A DNA stretch of 64,000 bases from Punica granatum (GCF_007655135.1 NC_045128.1:8184001-8248000); one strand, 5' to 3'. Shown: positions 11,134-24,219, counted from the first letter of the stretch. Translations and numbers: made by a program. The notes: generated from the letters alone by a model not told the origin.

Positions 11134-12468
11134 TTACGCATACAAAAGCAATAAGAACTTCACTAGTTCTTTTTTTTTTTTTGGTTTTGTTTTGATTTCT
11201 CTTTTCGGGTTTTATCCCCGTGACTTTGAGGTATATTGCAACTACTGGTCTTAGAAGGGGTAATTTGTGGCTATATATAGCTTTCATCAAGCTTGGTGTT
11301 AATGATTTTGTTTCGTCAATGAAGCAGTCATCAGATGTTATGGGAAAGACAGACCGGTCATTTGGGCCTCCGTGATCACACAGCAGTTGGCAATTGCATC
11401 ATCCACTATAACACCCAGTGCAGTGTTCCTCACTCGTATCGAATTTCCCTCTAATTGAATAAGAACTTCATTTTATAGACATATGATTCGGTTCATGAGC
11501 CGAGGATGTATTGGGGATGAGGAAATAGGAGTCACCCTGGCAGTTTACGGTTGAATGCTCCATATAGTTCATGATATTTTGAGCCCATTCCGGTACTAAA
11601 ATCTGTCGTTGTCAGTAAGCAATGGCTGTATACTTACATCAACTGCATTAAATTTCAACTGCAATAAATTTCAACTGCAAAGATCGAAATCGTCCTCTGA
11701 TTCGGAACAACAACCAACATAATGTGAAAGCGTCGGATCCATTAGATTCGAAATATATACGCCTATGAACATCCGAAATTTTTTATGGATCAGTATCGAA
11801 CTGAACAGAATGATAGTGAAAGTTGACATTATAAACATGTTTTGTGTCAGAAGCTTGCAGGCAAACAGTGTGTACTTGTTTGTGTGTGATGAGGTTTGTC
11901 GAAAAGGTGACAGCCTTGTTTAAAATCAAAACAGCCTGCCCCCACCCCCGACCACATGACTCCCTCTATCTCTTCACACATCTTTAAATTTGTTTAATTG
12001 AGGCAAATGTTTAATTTCACTGCCGCCTTTTTTTTTTTTTTTGGTGAATATCAACATTTGAGTGGTCATTCTTGCACTTTGCTTGAGCAATGAGACCTGC
12101 AACATATATGCATCGTATGATACGGTGTCCATGGTTAGACGAATCGATGCCACAGCGTCCCCATCTCGGACCATCATCATGACCTTATGGGCAACTGAGG
12201 GCTTCGAAAACCAGATGCCTCATCTGTAAGCAAGGTATGCGATGATTGTTGTCTTTGAAACAAGGGATTTACTGCGCAATATTATCATAACGAGTCGCGG
12301 ACTTTTCGAGCCACTTAATCACATGGTAAAAATCATATTCTAACATGAGCATCCGTCCAGCAGAAGGGATTAAAAACGATAGCAGTGGTGCCTCCAGGAA
12401 GTATAACCGTTACATGACGTACGTACATAGGTATAAACCCTATCATGGCGTAGGTGCATGCCACAACA
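11134..12468. other. USE1 3' flank and intergenic DNA
   Basis: The USE1 3' UTR lies in the first few hundred bases. The remainder has poly(T) runs near 12030-12044 next to GGTGAATA, a pattern common at plant LINE and SINE ends, but no full element was recognised. Confidence 0.45.
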
Positions 12469-12476
12469 CTCTCTTA

Positions 12477-12719
12477 CAGGGGCGGAGCCACGCTCCAGTG
12501 GGGAGAGAGGGTGGGGGCAATTCGCCCCTGACTTTTTCAATTCCCAATGATTACACATCAAATTTATAAAACTCTTAACTTTTGCCCCCAAATAAAATAT
12601 CAATGCCCCCTAAATTATTTAATTATTTGACTTTTACCTCGGAATTTTCTTATAAGTCCTATTAATATTTAGAAACTTTTAATTTGCTCCCCTGAACATT
12701 ATTTCTAGCTCCGCCCCTG
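12477..12719. mobile_element. hAT-type MITE with perfect 8-bp target duplication
   Basis: A 243-base element starts CAGGGGCGGAGC and ends with the exact inverse GCTCCGCCCCTG. It is flanked on both sides by the identical octamer CTCTCTTA (12469-12476 and 12720-12727). An 8-base duplication with short CAGGG-type ends is the signature of non-autonomous hAT elements. It has no coding capacity. The exact duplication suggests a fairly recent insertion. Confidence 0.88.
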
Positions 12720-12727
12720 CTCTCTTA

Positions 12728-13818
12728 GGTCTCCAATGTTCATTGTGTACGTATCTTGTCCTCTCTTCACGTCCAGTCCGTGCACCGACTTATCTCATGA
12801 AGTCTCGTCTCAATTAAGTTTCCTTCTGATCCAGTTTAGATCTGTCTCGGAATGTTCTGGCCATGCTAGATAATCCGGTGCGGATTCAAGGATAGCTTCC
12901 ATGCACCTAAACCATTAAAGCATGTTCTAGTAGGCAAAAAATAAATTCTTATACTCACCCGAAAACGAGCATTATGTGCGAATCCATGGATTAAAATCAT
13001 CGTAAGCAATTGTTATATGTAAGCGATTGTTATATGATCACTTCCCAGTCGATCTGGCATATCTACATTTAGAGCTAATGGGCACTTTTTTTTTGGTACC
13101 CTGCCTTATATGATCTAACTAATCTAGTTGCAAGATCAAACAATATAGATTGTTCTCCCTCCCAATAAAAGCGCTTTCCGAGATTTGAATTTGTGTTCTC
13201 CTCTTACGCGGATGAACTGATACTTTTGCCATTTTAGGCGGCCAGAGAGCTCATATTTGTGAAATTTCTTTTTCTTTGTGATCTTCCATATTTTTATGGA
13301 ATTTAAAAAGGAAAATAGTTACTTCTTTTTCTTTTTCTCTTTTTTTTTAGAAATTTTTCGGTGTGAACTTGGCATCAAAAATACTAATTGGTCATCGACT
13401 AATTCAATCAAATCAAATAGATCCACTTAAGGATAAAACTCATCCAATATGAAATTTGTATTTTAATAAAGGCTCGAAATTAATACTTCGTTGGAAATAA
13501 GAGAGGAACCGCCAGGGGAAAAGGGAGCACTCACTTTCACGAGCATTAACTACATAAAACAATCACTTTTATTGTTTGTCTTCTTCTATCAGTTATTCCT
13601 TTCTCATCATTCCCTCTCTAATCTCTCTCTCTCTCTCATATCATCTGTCTCTCTTTCAGCACCTCTCATCATCATCATCTCCATTGTCATTAGCAAGCCT
13701 CATCTCTCTCTCTCTCTCTCTCTCCACTCTCAATTTCTTCATAAATTTGGCATCCAAAGATCCAAACTTTCTCAGCAGTCTCTCTCCTCATACTGTCACT
13801 CTTATTCCAAGGGATCAA
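12728..13818. other. Intergenic DNA and SMR promoter/leader
   Basis: AT-rich sequence is followed by a strongly CT-rich leader (about 13612-13725, with CT microsatellites) immediately before the SMR start codon. CT-rich leaders are common in plant 5' UTRs. No separate gene is seen. Confidence 0.5.
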
Positions 13819-14124
13819 ATGGGTCTTGGAATCTCTGAAGAATTCATGCCCCTAACCCCCATAAGAACATCCTCTGCCGGCACCCGGAAAACCCTCGAAC
13901 CGGTTTCGAGATTCCACGATCCTGATGACGAGTGCCAAACGCCGAAGTCTGTGTCTAATATTCTGACTCCTCCGCCAGTTTGCCCGCCAGCCCCAGTGAA
14001 ACCCCGGTCCTCGAGGAGGAAACTAGCATTGGCATCAACACGACGGTTTTATCAAGTTCCCGATGATCTAGCTTCCGTATTTGTTCCCATCACGGGCAGC
14101 AACAAGAAGCTCAGGACGTGCTAA
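13819..14124 (+). CDS. SIAMESE-related CDK inhibitor (SMR family)
   Basis: A single exon of 101 residues starting MGLGISEEF. Family landmarks in order: DPDDECQTPKS at about residues 32-42, then PPPVCPPAPVKPRSSRRKL at about 51-69, then FYQVPDDLASVF at about 76-87. The Cys-x-Thr-Pro and CPPAPxKP blocks are the conserved SIM/SMR motifs. Members are small nuclear inhibitors of cyclin-CDK complexes that push plant cells from mitosis to endoreduplication, often under stress or developmental cues. The upstream frame stays open to about 13576, but that part is CT-repeat sequence encoding Ser/Leu runs and is the leader, so the start at 13819 is preferred. The exact SMR subtype is not assigned. Confidence 0.88.
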   Translation: MGLGISEEFMPLTPIRTSSAGTRKTLEPVSRFHDPDDECQTPKSVSNILTPPPVCPPAPVKPRSSRRKLALASTRRFYQVPDDLASVFVPITGSNKKLRTC

Positions 14125-15745
14125 AGGAGTTGATATAATTCAGTTTTTCATGCTTTTCGTGGCAATTTGAGATATCAATCTCTCGCCAAGAGAGGCTCCA
14201 GGGCGTGCACGACCTTGTGAAGATCTAGAGTTAATATTTACTCATCAGATTTTCACTCCGGGGGATGTAGGTTCAAGAAAAACTGTGTGATATTAATTAA
14301 CGCTCCTAGCTAGGAGGGGGAAATTTTTTTTTTTAGCTATTGTAGTTATTATAAACTTGTCTTTCCCCATTTTAATTCTTTTACGAGGATTTTGTGCTTG
14401 GAATGGATACGGATTGCAGCTCGTTATTCATCCCTTTTTTCTCTCGTTTTGGTTACAAGGGAAGCCATAGCCTGTTATGGGACAAGAAGGGCACTAAAGT
14501 CTCGCCATTGAGGATTGAATCTAAGATCTTTGAATGCAGTTATGGCATCACGAAAATTGACTACTCCCGAATGTTGCTTCCTTCTATCTATATTCCTCAT
14601 TGCGCTTTTTTCCCTTGAGATCCATGAATGGACTTCTCCAGTTTGCAAATTTTTATCAACCAATTTTATTTGTAATTATCCAGGAATTGGGCTCGACTTA
14701 TAAGAGTTAGGGTCCGGTTAATTAGCTTGATAAAAAAAGACCTGCATGATTGAATGTCTTATGTTGTTGATCATTGTAGGATCGGGTCCCCTTTACCCAG
14801 TCCATCTTTGCAAATGACAAGCATATCTTTGTGCACCTGATCAGATCTGGAAGACCTTTTTCTTGAACAATTAGCAATATTATCTTTTGGCCAAATATGG
14901 AAGAAATTAGAAGGAGCAAAGGGAAGATACTTTTTCGTCTAATCAAAAGATAGATATGCTGAAACATATTGTTTAGAAGGAAATGCGGAGTACTAACACA
15001 TATCTTTCCTTCTATACGAAATATGAGGTTCTAAATTGGTTCCTATATATTATATGCTTTATACTGTGCCCGTCTCCTTCAGATCACTTGCCTCTTCTGA
15101 GCTCGTGAACATCCCTTGTATAAGTTGAAAAGATCGTCACATAATAATGGCATTCGATTAGAAAACTAAGGAAATTTTGATTTTTGAGATGCAAGTTGAA
15201 ACCCTTCTCTTTCTTATCTTCAATACGGGCAAGTTCTAGATTCCCTTTCATTTTCAATATATGCTACAGAAGAAAATGAAAGGTACAGAAAGGGATACAT
15301 TCTTTTGTTTTTCTTTGAAGGAAAGCCACATATAGCAAGAAAATCAGTAACTTTTTTACATGAAAGTTCTTCCTTTTTTTTTTTCAAATTTTCCACCCAA
15401 AATCAATACAATTCTTCATGCTACGTTTGGAAATAAGGACTTTGGAATTGGAATCTTTGAAATATTTTTCTATAGAATGATTAAGGAGAGAAGAATCATT
15501 ATGGGGAATGATGATGGGGGTGGATATGACTGCCCTTTTGTTTTGTTCCCCACTTTGATGCATGTGACATAGGAATAGTGGTGATAACATGAAGTTACAT
15601 GCCCTACATTGACTTTTAATTAAATTTTGCCTTCATCTTAAAGTCATCTTAATGCATCATTTGTTAATTCCCTCTCCCTCTCTCTGTTATTCTTTTTTTT
15701 TCTTTACTTCCCTCCTAGCTGGAAGTTGATAAGGTTTTGTTTGTT
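14125..15745. other. Intergenic, no gene seen
   Basis: The SMR 3' flank is followed by AT-rich sequence with no coding block, RNA gene or element boundary that I could define. Confidence 0.5.
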
Positions 15746-15754
15746 TTATTCAAG

Positions 15755-16477
15755 GAAAAAGTACAAAAATCTCCATTATGTTTGAGCTTGAAACAAATTA
15801 CACATTGTGATTTTTCTATGGACAAATAACATTTTGTGGTTCACTTCATGAGATATAATGGACCTCACTGTTAATTTTTTTATCACTTTTGATTCTCAAA
15901 CTTTTTTTTTTTCATTATTACCATCAGACTTTCAACTTTTTTGCAATTTGGTCATAACATTCGCAAAAAAAGGGGGAAGGGACTTGGGCCTCCAGACGGC
16001 GATCTCGACCGCACCACCGAGGTTGCCGACACCCACAGAGGACTCCAAAAACCTTGAGGGTGGGGTTGAGATCGCCGATTGGTGGTCTTAGCCCCCGAAT
16101 CGACCGGGATCTCGAGTTTGAGATCCCAATCGATTCGGGGGCGAGGGCCTCCAATCTGCGGCCCTGACCCCACCTCCATGGTCGTCGGCATCCTATGTGG
16201 GTGCATGTGACCTCAGTGGTGGGGTTGGGGTCGCCGACCGACGGCCCTAGCCCCTCCCCCTTTTTTTCGAGTTTTAGGACTAAATTGAAAAAAGTTGAAA
16301 GCTTGAAGGTAATAATGTCAAAAAGAAAGCTCGAGACCAAAAGTGACGAAAAAATTAACAGTGTGATTCATTATGTGTCACGAAGTGAACTACAGAGTGT
16401 TATTTGTCTCTAAAAAAAATTATATGGTCCAATTTGTCTCAAGCTCAAACCATAAGGGGATTTTTGTACTTTTCCCG
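15755..16477. mobile_element. Large foldback element with GC-rich core
   Basis: The left arm beginning GGAAAAAGTACAAAAATC (15754) is repeated in inverse at the right end (to about 16477). The arms align over about 140 bases with modest divergence. The core (about 15970-16260) is GC-rich, and at its centre 16091-16142 forms a near-perfect hairpin around GCCCCCGAATCGA. The flanks TTATTCAAG (15746-15754) and TTATCCAAC (16478-16486) could be a diverged 9-base duplication, which would fit a Mutator-like foldback or MITE. It carries no transposase. Confidence 0.75.
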
Positions 16478-16812
16478 TTATCCAACTATGTTCAATTCAA
16501 CTTTATTCTTTCTCAAATTTAACAATATAATATTTTTTCTTTTTTCTTTTTATTTAATAATACTTTCACTCATAATTTTTTCTAACCATTTTTAAACTTC
16601 CATTTTAGTAATACTTTCTTACTCATACTTTTCATAACAATTTTAAAAATTAATTTTTTAATAATAAATTTTCTATTGACTTTCGCGTCTATACATGCAT
16701 ATATATGTATATTCTCATACATAATTATATTTGTCAACACTTACAATCACTGCACAAAATCAAGTTGAGTTAGATCACTTATCCAACTTGAAAACCAAAT
16801 GCAAGCTAATTG
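16478..16812. repeat. AT-rich dispersed repeat, copy 1
   Basis: It shares extended similarity with 31109-31390: both start near CAATTCAACT, pass through TTAATAATAAATT and TTTGCCAACACTTA-like blocks, and end near AAATGCAAGCTA / AAACACAAGCTA. It is probably a MITE family. Confidence 0.6.
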
Positions 16813-17971
16813 ATCATGCAAATGCAAGTATATATATTGTAACACTTACAGGGTTTGGTGAGTTTCCTGCCTTTCCTATGTCAATTAATTATTAATAATG
16901 CAAAGTTATATGTATTGATCTCTAGCACATACGATCAAGTCAGTGCAAAATCAATAACGTGCACTATTCATCTTCTTTTGTCAACTTTTTGGCATCGGAG
17001 ATACACTAGATACGGAAACTCAGGATCCGTCAAAAGTTGCACATAAGACCAGAATTACGACAAATTGATCATTGTTTTGTTCTTCTATAAGCATTTACTG
17101 CTTATTCGGATGGGAACGACAATTTTTTTTTCCCCGCATGAACTTTATATTACTCGAACATCGGGAGAGTCGTCTCGAGGCTTCCAACTTCTATTGCAGA
17201 AGGTTTGAGTTTGAAGCAGTAGGGAAGTTGGGCTTTACGGCCCACTATTTACAATAGATGGATTAGCAGCTAACCTTTTAGGGTTCGAGCCCAAACAAGT
17301 CTCTTTCTGCAAGACTCTTTGTGCATTTACAAAGAGTCTCAGACTGACCTTCTTGGGCTCAGGCCACACATCCTCAGGAACGAGATCTTTCTTCTTCTTC
17401 TTCTTCTTCTTCTTACGAGGTGTACCCGAGCTTTTCTCGACTAATACCACTGCCCACAAGAAGATCCCGGAATTCGCGAAACTTGTAATTCGATCAAGGT
17501 CATGCAACTAGTGCCGGCTTTTGATTTCTCTTTCCCATTTTTGTGAACGAGGGAGTTCACGCTTATGCAGCTACTTACTATCTTGACCCAATGTAACATC
17601 AACGACCGAGTCGAACCTAAGACTTGTCAGCTAGCCTCTCTAGCATTTTTGAGCCGAGTTCAAAATTATATCTTCTTTGATAATGGTTTGTGAATGTTTT
17701 GAATTACTTTGTTTAGGCCTGGTTGGAAATTGAGTGTCAATCTATTTCATATATAAAGTTTGAAGTTTATCATTGTGTTTCTTCACATTTCAAAATTCTC
17801 AGTTTATCATTTCATGCATGTAGACGGTTTTTTATTCATATTTTGTCGATTCAATGTACATAGACATCTTCCTAGACCCCATTAACTCATCTAATGGATG
17901 AAGACGTAATTTCCATTTTCTATTTAAAATACATAATGACCCTTCGTATTAGTGTCTATTAAAAAAAAGAA
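16813..17971. other. Intergenic DNA with a (CTT)n tract
   Basis: It contains a CTT microsatellite at about 17389-17414. Near 17601-17620 the minus strand reads AGGTTCGACTCGG, a tRNA B-box-like motif that may mark a decayed SINE. No gene is seen. Confidence 0.45.
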
Positions 17972-18303
17972 TTTACCTAAAATGACCCATGATTTACCCG
18001 TTTTGTCAAATCTATCCTATGTTTTTTTTGTCAAATCTATTCCATAGTTTACTTTTTACATTAAATTTATCCCGGCGTTATCTTTTCCGTCAATATCTAA
18101 CGGCTGTGCAGACGTGGCACCTACGTGGCAAGTGTAGCCCACTATCTCTCCACGTGCCATGTCAGCATGGCCGTTAAATGTTGACGGAAAAGATAACGCC
18201 GAGATAAATTTGATGCAAAACGTAAATCATGAGATAGATTTGACAAAAAAAAACATATGATAGATTTGACAAAATGAGTAAACTATAGGCCATTTTAGGT
18301 AAA
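17972..18303. mobile_element. Foldback MITE
   Basis: A 332-base near-palindrome. The ends TTTACCTAAAATG and CATTTTAGGTAAA are inverse to each other. Internal blocks repeat in inverse: TTTGTCAAATCTAT with ATAGATTTGACAAA, and GGCGTTATCTTTTCCGTCAA with TTGACGGAAAAGATAACGCC. The loop (about 18110-18165) is a GC-richer stretch with two ACGTGGCA-like words. No coding content. A clear target duplication was not resolved because the flanks are A-rich. Confidence 0.82.
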
Positions 18304-21300
18304 AACCCAAAAAAAAAGCCTCCTAGAAATTCAATAATATATACTTAACTCACCAAAGTGTTTTCGCACTTACAACTAGCAATTGCGCCTCCTAAGTCAC
18401 AATTGGTGTCTTCCCAATTCAAAAGGACACGATGTATATATATATATATCTAATGATATAACTCTCTATCATTATTTTTTTATAACAAAATCACTCAATT
18501 ATATCTAATATAAAATTAGAACTATCAAAAAGTGTTGGTGAATCTGATATGTTGGATTTCTACTTCTACTCCTGCTTTCACCAGGCAATTCTTTTTGCCA
18601 TCTACTTACTTAGTCTCTACCACATTTCCTTTTCCAAAATACTCTTCGAACTTTCAAAAGTATGCAGCCATATCCCTCTTTCTATCTCGCCATTATATTC
18701 CTTTAAAATATAACTGCATGAATATTTTCGCCTATATTAAGTTATTTACACCAATCGTCTCATTCAAAACATATATTTTCATCATTAAATCATCTATTCA
18801 AGTACAATAATAAAATAAAAACTATAATAATTTATAATTTATAATATCTAAAAAATATAAAACTTTTAAAGTGTTTCTTAATTTTTAACTTTCTAAAAAT
18901 ACCATTCAAACTTTAAAAAGTATGCATCTATATCTCTCTCTATGTCTTTTCAATTGTAATTTTCTAACATATGACCGTATGCATCTTTTCATGTAAATTA
19001 TATCATACGGACTAATCATCGGTTTCTAAATGCATTTTTTCATTAATAATATATACATATACATAAATGCATGCTAACTATAAAAGTGTGAAGTTCCTCT
19101 TGGCTTCTCCACATATGTTATTTTTCCATTTTAACACCTTTCATTTGTTTTTCTCACTTTTATAATTACTAACCATACCATTATATCAAATTAGTGCTTT
19201 TCTTTTCATGAAAAGTTGCCTCTTATGCAAAATAAATATCATCATGCCCTTTCACTTCCTAACAAAAGGTAACGGTGTCCTCTCATGGAAAGCCATTTAA
19301 ATGTCATCAATTCTTGAAGTAATGGTATGATTACATTCTATTCAAAATAACAATCGAACTGCTCTTACTTTTCCTGAAAGATACAATGAGAAATTTTGTT
19401 ATGTCCTGCAACTTCACATGAAAAATATTCTTCTTCCAAATAGGGACAATCATATGGGCGAGTAATTTAAGCAACTTTTTCCTAACGTTTCGCAGATTTG
19501 GAGGACTCTTTATTTGAGAGAAAAACATTTTTCATAAGGAGAGATTGTCTATTAAAAAGAGAGAGAAGATCAAAATTTTCTTTTAAAATGTTTATAGAGA
19601 GAAATAATAGTGTGACACAGTACACTAGAAATTTGCTTAATTGAAAACACAAAATCTTTGATTTTCCACTATGTCTATTCCTCTCTCCATCCCTCTTTAT
19701 CTCATCTCTTTCTCTTTATTTGGCCAAGCCACTGGTACCGACACCATGCTCGTTGTACCTTACCTACTACCACCTCAACGTTGTTAAAATTACTTTCCCG
19801 CCATCTCATTGAGTCGATCTAATATCTCACCACCGAAAGTCTTGTCACCGTGATTTGGGGCTTGTCATTTATCGCTGATGCGACATCATAAATGGGCTAG
19901 CAAGAGATTGAGCAGGGGTAATTGACGCCAAGCCAATAGCCTTGCTTCTAGGGGAGTCGTAAAGAAGTTAATTGGGAAGGGGGAGAAGAGAGGGAATTAT
20001 TTTATATTTTGTAACACAGTTTCTCCCAAATAGACGCTGATGTGATTGCATTTAATTGGTGCCTACAAAAGGGCCCTTTTAGGAAGTAAGAACTGATATT
20101 TAGCAGCGTGGGAGCATGAAAAAAGCCTTTATCCTCAGTATTGTGACGATTATTGATCGGGGGACGTGATAGAAGGTGAATGTATACATGCGTTTTGAAG
20201 TCAATGATTAAATAGATTGATGGACAAAAAAAAAGGATTTAATAGATTGGTGTATTTTAAGTTTTTGGGTGAAGTAATTTTCCGGTATCTTTAGTCATGA
20301 GATTTACCTTTTCTTTTCAATTTTAAAGAGTTTTCCGGGGAAAAAAATAGAGATTTTTTTATTCTTATTTGTTAGTTGAACACTCTTTTATCAATTATAA
20401 AATTAAACTTTAAAATTCAACAAGTGCTTACTTATCTTTGGAGGACAAACTATTGAATTTTTTCATAGATTCAATCAGTTATAATTAATCAACTACATAT
20501 TTTCACTTCCAAAGAGTTCATTGCACTCATAGAAAGGGCGGGATAATATGTTTCATTGGAGAAAGCTTCTTCTTTTTTATTTCGATTTGCACCATTTATA
20601 TTCACAAGTTCAACGGGTTTCGACAAATCTACACGCCTAGGTGATCTTCAAATACATTAGTTGTATGGATGTATATGCTTTCATTATATAAAGTTTGCTT
20701 TGGGTAACGAAAAAACATTTTGTTGGGAGAAGAATTATTTCCAAATGTATATTTTGCTATGGTCTAAATAGGTGGAAATGAGTAAGTAAAGTATATCCCA
20801 AAATGATTATGATAAGGTGGTAAAGATGGAGAGACACTGTAAAGAAACTTTCAGCATATCTGAAGGATTATTACCCATAGAAATTCCATCTAAAATGAGT
20901 TCCAGTGGTTTCGACAAAATATTCATCAGATTTCATATGATAATATTTCGAAAATTTTATAAATAAGATAATGTTCAAACCATTTACCAATGAAAATTTT
21001 GTCGAAAATAGGTTGGAAAGTTCTTGCCAAATACATTTTTGAAAAATAAAAATATTTGTTGATTTAATTTCCATAAAAAATATTAACAAAACTTGAGCTC
21101 ATGGATTCGTATTTTTCTTGCAGAAAATCAATTTTCTTGGAATAAGGTGGCTTGTCGTCAGGTTATTTGGTACAAGACTACGGCCTTGTCTAATTCATTT
21201 AATTATAATTTTTAAAAATATAATTTCCGACAAAATTCAAATTTTACTTGACCTCACAGAATATTCAAATTAAGAAGACAAAATATTTTGTCAGAAAAAA

Positions 21301-22930
21301 GTAAATTTTTTTCTTTTACGAATTCTTTATGAAAATTTTTGCTGGAAAAATAATTATCAGAAAGATTTTTAAGAGAAAAGAAGTGAGAATATCCAACAGA
21401 ATATCCATAAAAAAATTAAATGAAATCCAGGAAAAAAGGGATTATATTGACCACTAAAATCATATATTTCCTTAGAAATTATATAATTTATTAAATATAA
21501 TCATGCATAATAATAGAATAAATTTTAATTCTTATTTCACTAATATATCGTACTATACGTGCAGCACACACGCGTGCATACTAGTATAGTAAAAAGGGAA
21601 AGGGGAAGGAAGGCCAAACTAAGTTGAAATAGAACCACTTGCATTACAAAATAATATTTTTTGAGGTAAACTTCTGAAGTATGACCTCTAGACAAACCCA
21701 GCAGTAACCAATATGATTCAGAATTTAGTTTATACATTTGTCGCACCGCGTAATATTATATCAGTTGTACTGGGGAGAAATCTGAGATTTGTATGTAATA
21801 ATTCATGACCTCAATAGAAATTAACCCTTATGAGTGATGGTACGGCGGTGCTACATTAATAATAAACTCACCATTTAATCCAACATGCGAAAAGATTTAT
21901 GTAATACGTGTAATTTCTATTTTGATTGAACTTTGACCGAGTCGACAAATCGGAAGTTGGTGTGCAAGCTTAGTACTGGGAAGTACAAGTATACAAAACC
22001 TGAAGTTTTCAGGCTAAACTCGATTGTGCCTCCTTAAACAGAAGCCTTGGCCTTTTTCTAGTGCTTACGATCGACCGAGACACTACTTGATACAATTGAA
22101 ACGTTCGGAGGCTCGACCTATCCGATTCGCAATTTTCACTGTACCCTATGCACACCCGACAGCTTCGATCAACAATTAGATCTAATAATGTGTGCTTACA
22201 ACTACCCTGTATAAGACCAGGAGAGCCAGAAAGCCTTATTTATTTCTATATTATGAAGCCCAACCTCACCCATGGCCTCTCTCTTTCATTCAATAAGACC
22301 GTATCTCCCAACCAAACCAATTGATTATTGATTACTCCATAGTCTAAGCTTGACCACACCCGAACCAAACCCACCACAAACGTTGTCCTTCGCCAGATCT
22401 CATTGTCAGTCAACGGGGCAGGCATCACCTCCCCCAGAAGGACCCAAAAGCATTAGTTGTCCTGGGCCCCACACCCCTAATAAATCCCATTGACCACCTG
22501 CACACGTGGCGACAAACTACACGGCACTCTACCGGGCCCCACGCCTTTTGACATTTTCATCTCACCAAGGGCAGATTTCAAACCAAAGGAATCAAATCCC
22601 CCAATTGAAGAAATAAATAAAATAAAGTAATTATGCAACGGGACACAAAGTGGAGAGCAAAAAAAGCAAAAGCTAATCATCTTTGTTGGACAAGCATTGG
22701 ATTCTCTTTCACGGTCAAATTACATTAGTACCCTCCGAGTTCCTGCAGATTTACATGGGAAAAAAAGCGACTGCCCCTTTCGGGGGCCAGAAGGGCATAT
22801 TCGTCTTTTTAATCGAGTTCTTTTTCCCCACTCTTGACGTCGACGACTGACACCGCACGGTCCTGGGTTTTCCCAGGTGCGTCGGTCACGGGGAGAGTTG
22901 GACGAGGACGGGGCGGTGACTGGACGTTTG
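18304..22930. other. Long AT-rich region without genes
   Basis: About 4.6 kb of mostly AT-rich DNA with short random open frames. An (AT)n tract lies near 18434-18450. No protein family block, RNA gene or delimited element was recognised. The last part (22500-22930) becomes GC-richer as it approaches the WRKY gene and should include its 3' flank. Confidence 0.5.
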
Positions 22931-23010
22931 CTGACGGCCGCTCTCCCGCCGTTGATTGGAGTTGCCGCGGGGACCCACGTAGTGCGGGTCTTGGATTTCT
23001 CCCCCCGACT

Positions 23011-24205
23011 TCAGGAGGGCTGAAACAGGAGGGTGACGCCGGTGGTGGCCGCGGCGGGCGGCGGCGCCTCGGGCACCTGGGCGAAGGAGTTGGAAGGGTT
23101 GCCGGTGTGGCGGTGCTCGCCCTCGTAGGTGACGATCAACATCGTCGGGTCGTCCTGGGCCCGCTCCACGTGCTTCCTCGCCGGACAGCCCCTCACGCTA
23201 CTGCACTTGTAGTAGCCCCTGCAAAGTCACCAAAACATTAGGGACCATTTCACAATTAATCGCAAGCTCGAGAGCTAAAGAGTATTTTAATGACGGGCCG
23301 GTCTGACTTTGACTGGGTCGGACAAAGACGGATCCAACGGTCGATGATTTACCTAGGGAACGGAGAGCCCTTGATCGGCTTCTGGCCGTACTTCCTCCAA
23401 GAGAATTCGTCCGGCGGTATGTCGGCGTTCTTCGAGCTTATCGCCGGCACCCTTATCGTCCTCTTCACCCGATGTTTTCTGTAAAAATTTAACGGCGCAC
23501 GTTAGAGGAATCCGAGGGTTTTTTTGGCTAAAGTGAGCCGGATGAGGATTGGGTTTCGGTGATTAATTACCTTCTCTTGGAGCAGTGGCACCGCCCGGCG
23601 GAGGTAGAGGAGGAGATCCTGCCGCCTCCGACAGAGAGCGCGTGCTCGTGGCACTTCTTCCGATGGCCGGAAGACAGCGGAGGCTTCCCGGCGGAGAAGG
23701 CAGGCGCGGCAGCTGCGGCCAGGGCAGCCCCCACCTTCCCGTTCGACACGCTCCCGTCTCCCGTGATCGTCGACAGGAATGACGACGAGGTCGCCGAGGA
23801 GGATACCGGCTGCGAGAGGCTGAAGCATTCCTTCTCGACCCGGGAGAAACTCTCCGTCTCCGGCTTGGGCTCCGCCTCGAGGTTCAGGTCTATGACGGGA
23901 CGGGCAAGGGCAACGGGCTCGACCCGGGAGACGATCTGGACTGGGGCGCGGCGGAACCGGGCGTGGCCGGTCCGGTTCAGCAGGGAAATGACCTGTTTGA
24001 ACTTGGAGACGGTGAAGTCGGTGAGCTGAGAGCAGTCGACTTGGCCGCCGCTGCTCGCCGGGCGACTAATGTGGTGTTGGTGTTGGACGGCGGGGGCAGA
24101 GAGGATGTGGATGAGGTGCTCCATGCTCTTTAAGCCGGCCGATGCGGCCTCCTCGATCGCCCTCCGATCGTCCATCAGGGAGAACTTGACAAAATCAACG
24201 GCCAT
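23011..24205 (-). CDS. Group IId WRKY transcription factor
   Basis: Three exons on the minus strand: 24205-23571, 23478-23353 and 23218-23011, giving 322 residues. The calmodulin-binding C-motif [25 protein letters not shown] block lies at residues 66-86 (core HARF). A basic plant zinc-cluster region (HRKKCHEH ... CHCSKRRKHRVKR) spans about 180-218 and includes likely nuclear signals. The WRKY domain has WRKYGQK at 239-245 and zinc ligands C259, C265, H289 and H291 (C-x5-C-x23-H-x-H). The intron after the PR of GSPFPR, inside the domain, is at the conserved position. These features define subgroup IId (the AtWRKY7/11/15/17/21/39/74 group), nuclear regulators of defence and stress genes that bind W-boxes and calcium-calmodulin. 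The gene sits in a GC-rich island, unlike its AT-rich flanks. The exact orthologue is not assigned. Confidence 0.95.
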
Positions 24206-24219
24206 GAAAGGAGGACAAA

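Noticed and set aside
13576..13818. In-frame N-terminal extension of the SMR gene
   Set aside because: It is a CT-repeat leader translating to Ser/Leu runs; SMR proteins begin close to the conserved block, and the ATG at 13819 gives the usual length.
23559..24029. Long plus-strand open frames opposite the WRKY gene
   Set aside because: They mirror the GC-rich WRKY coding strand; the minus strand carries the clear WRKY protein.
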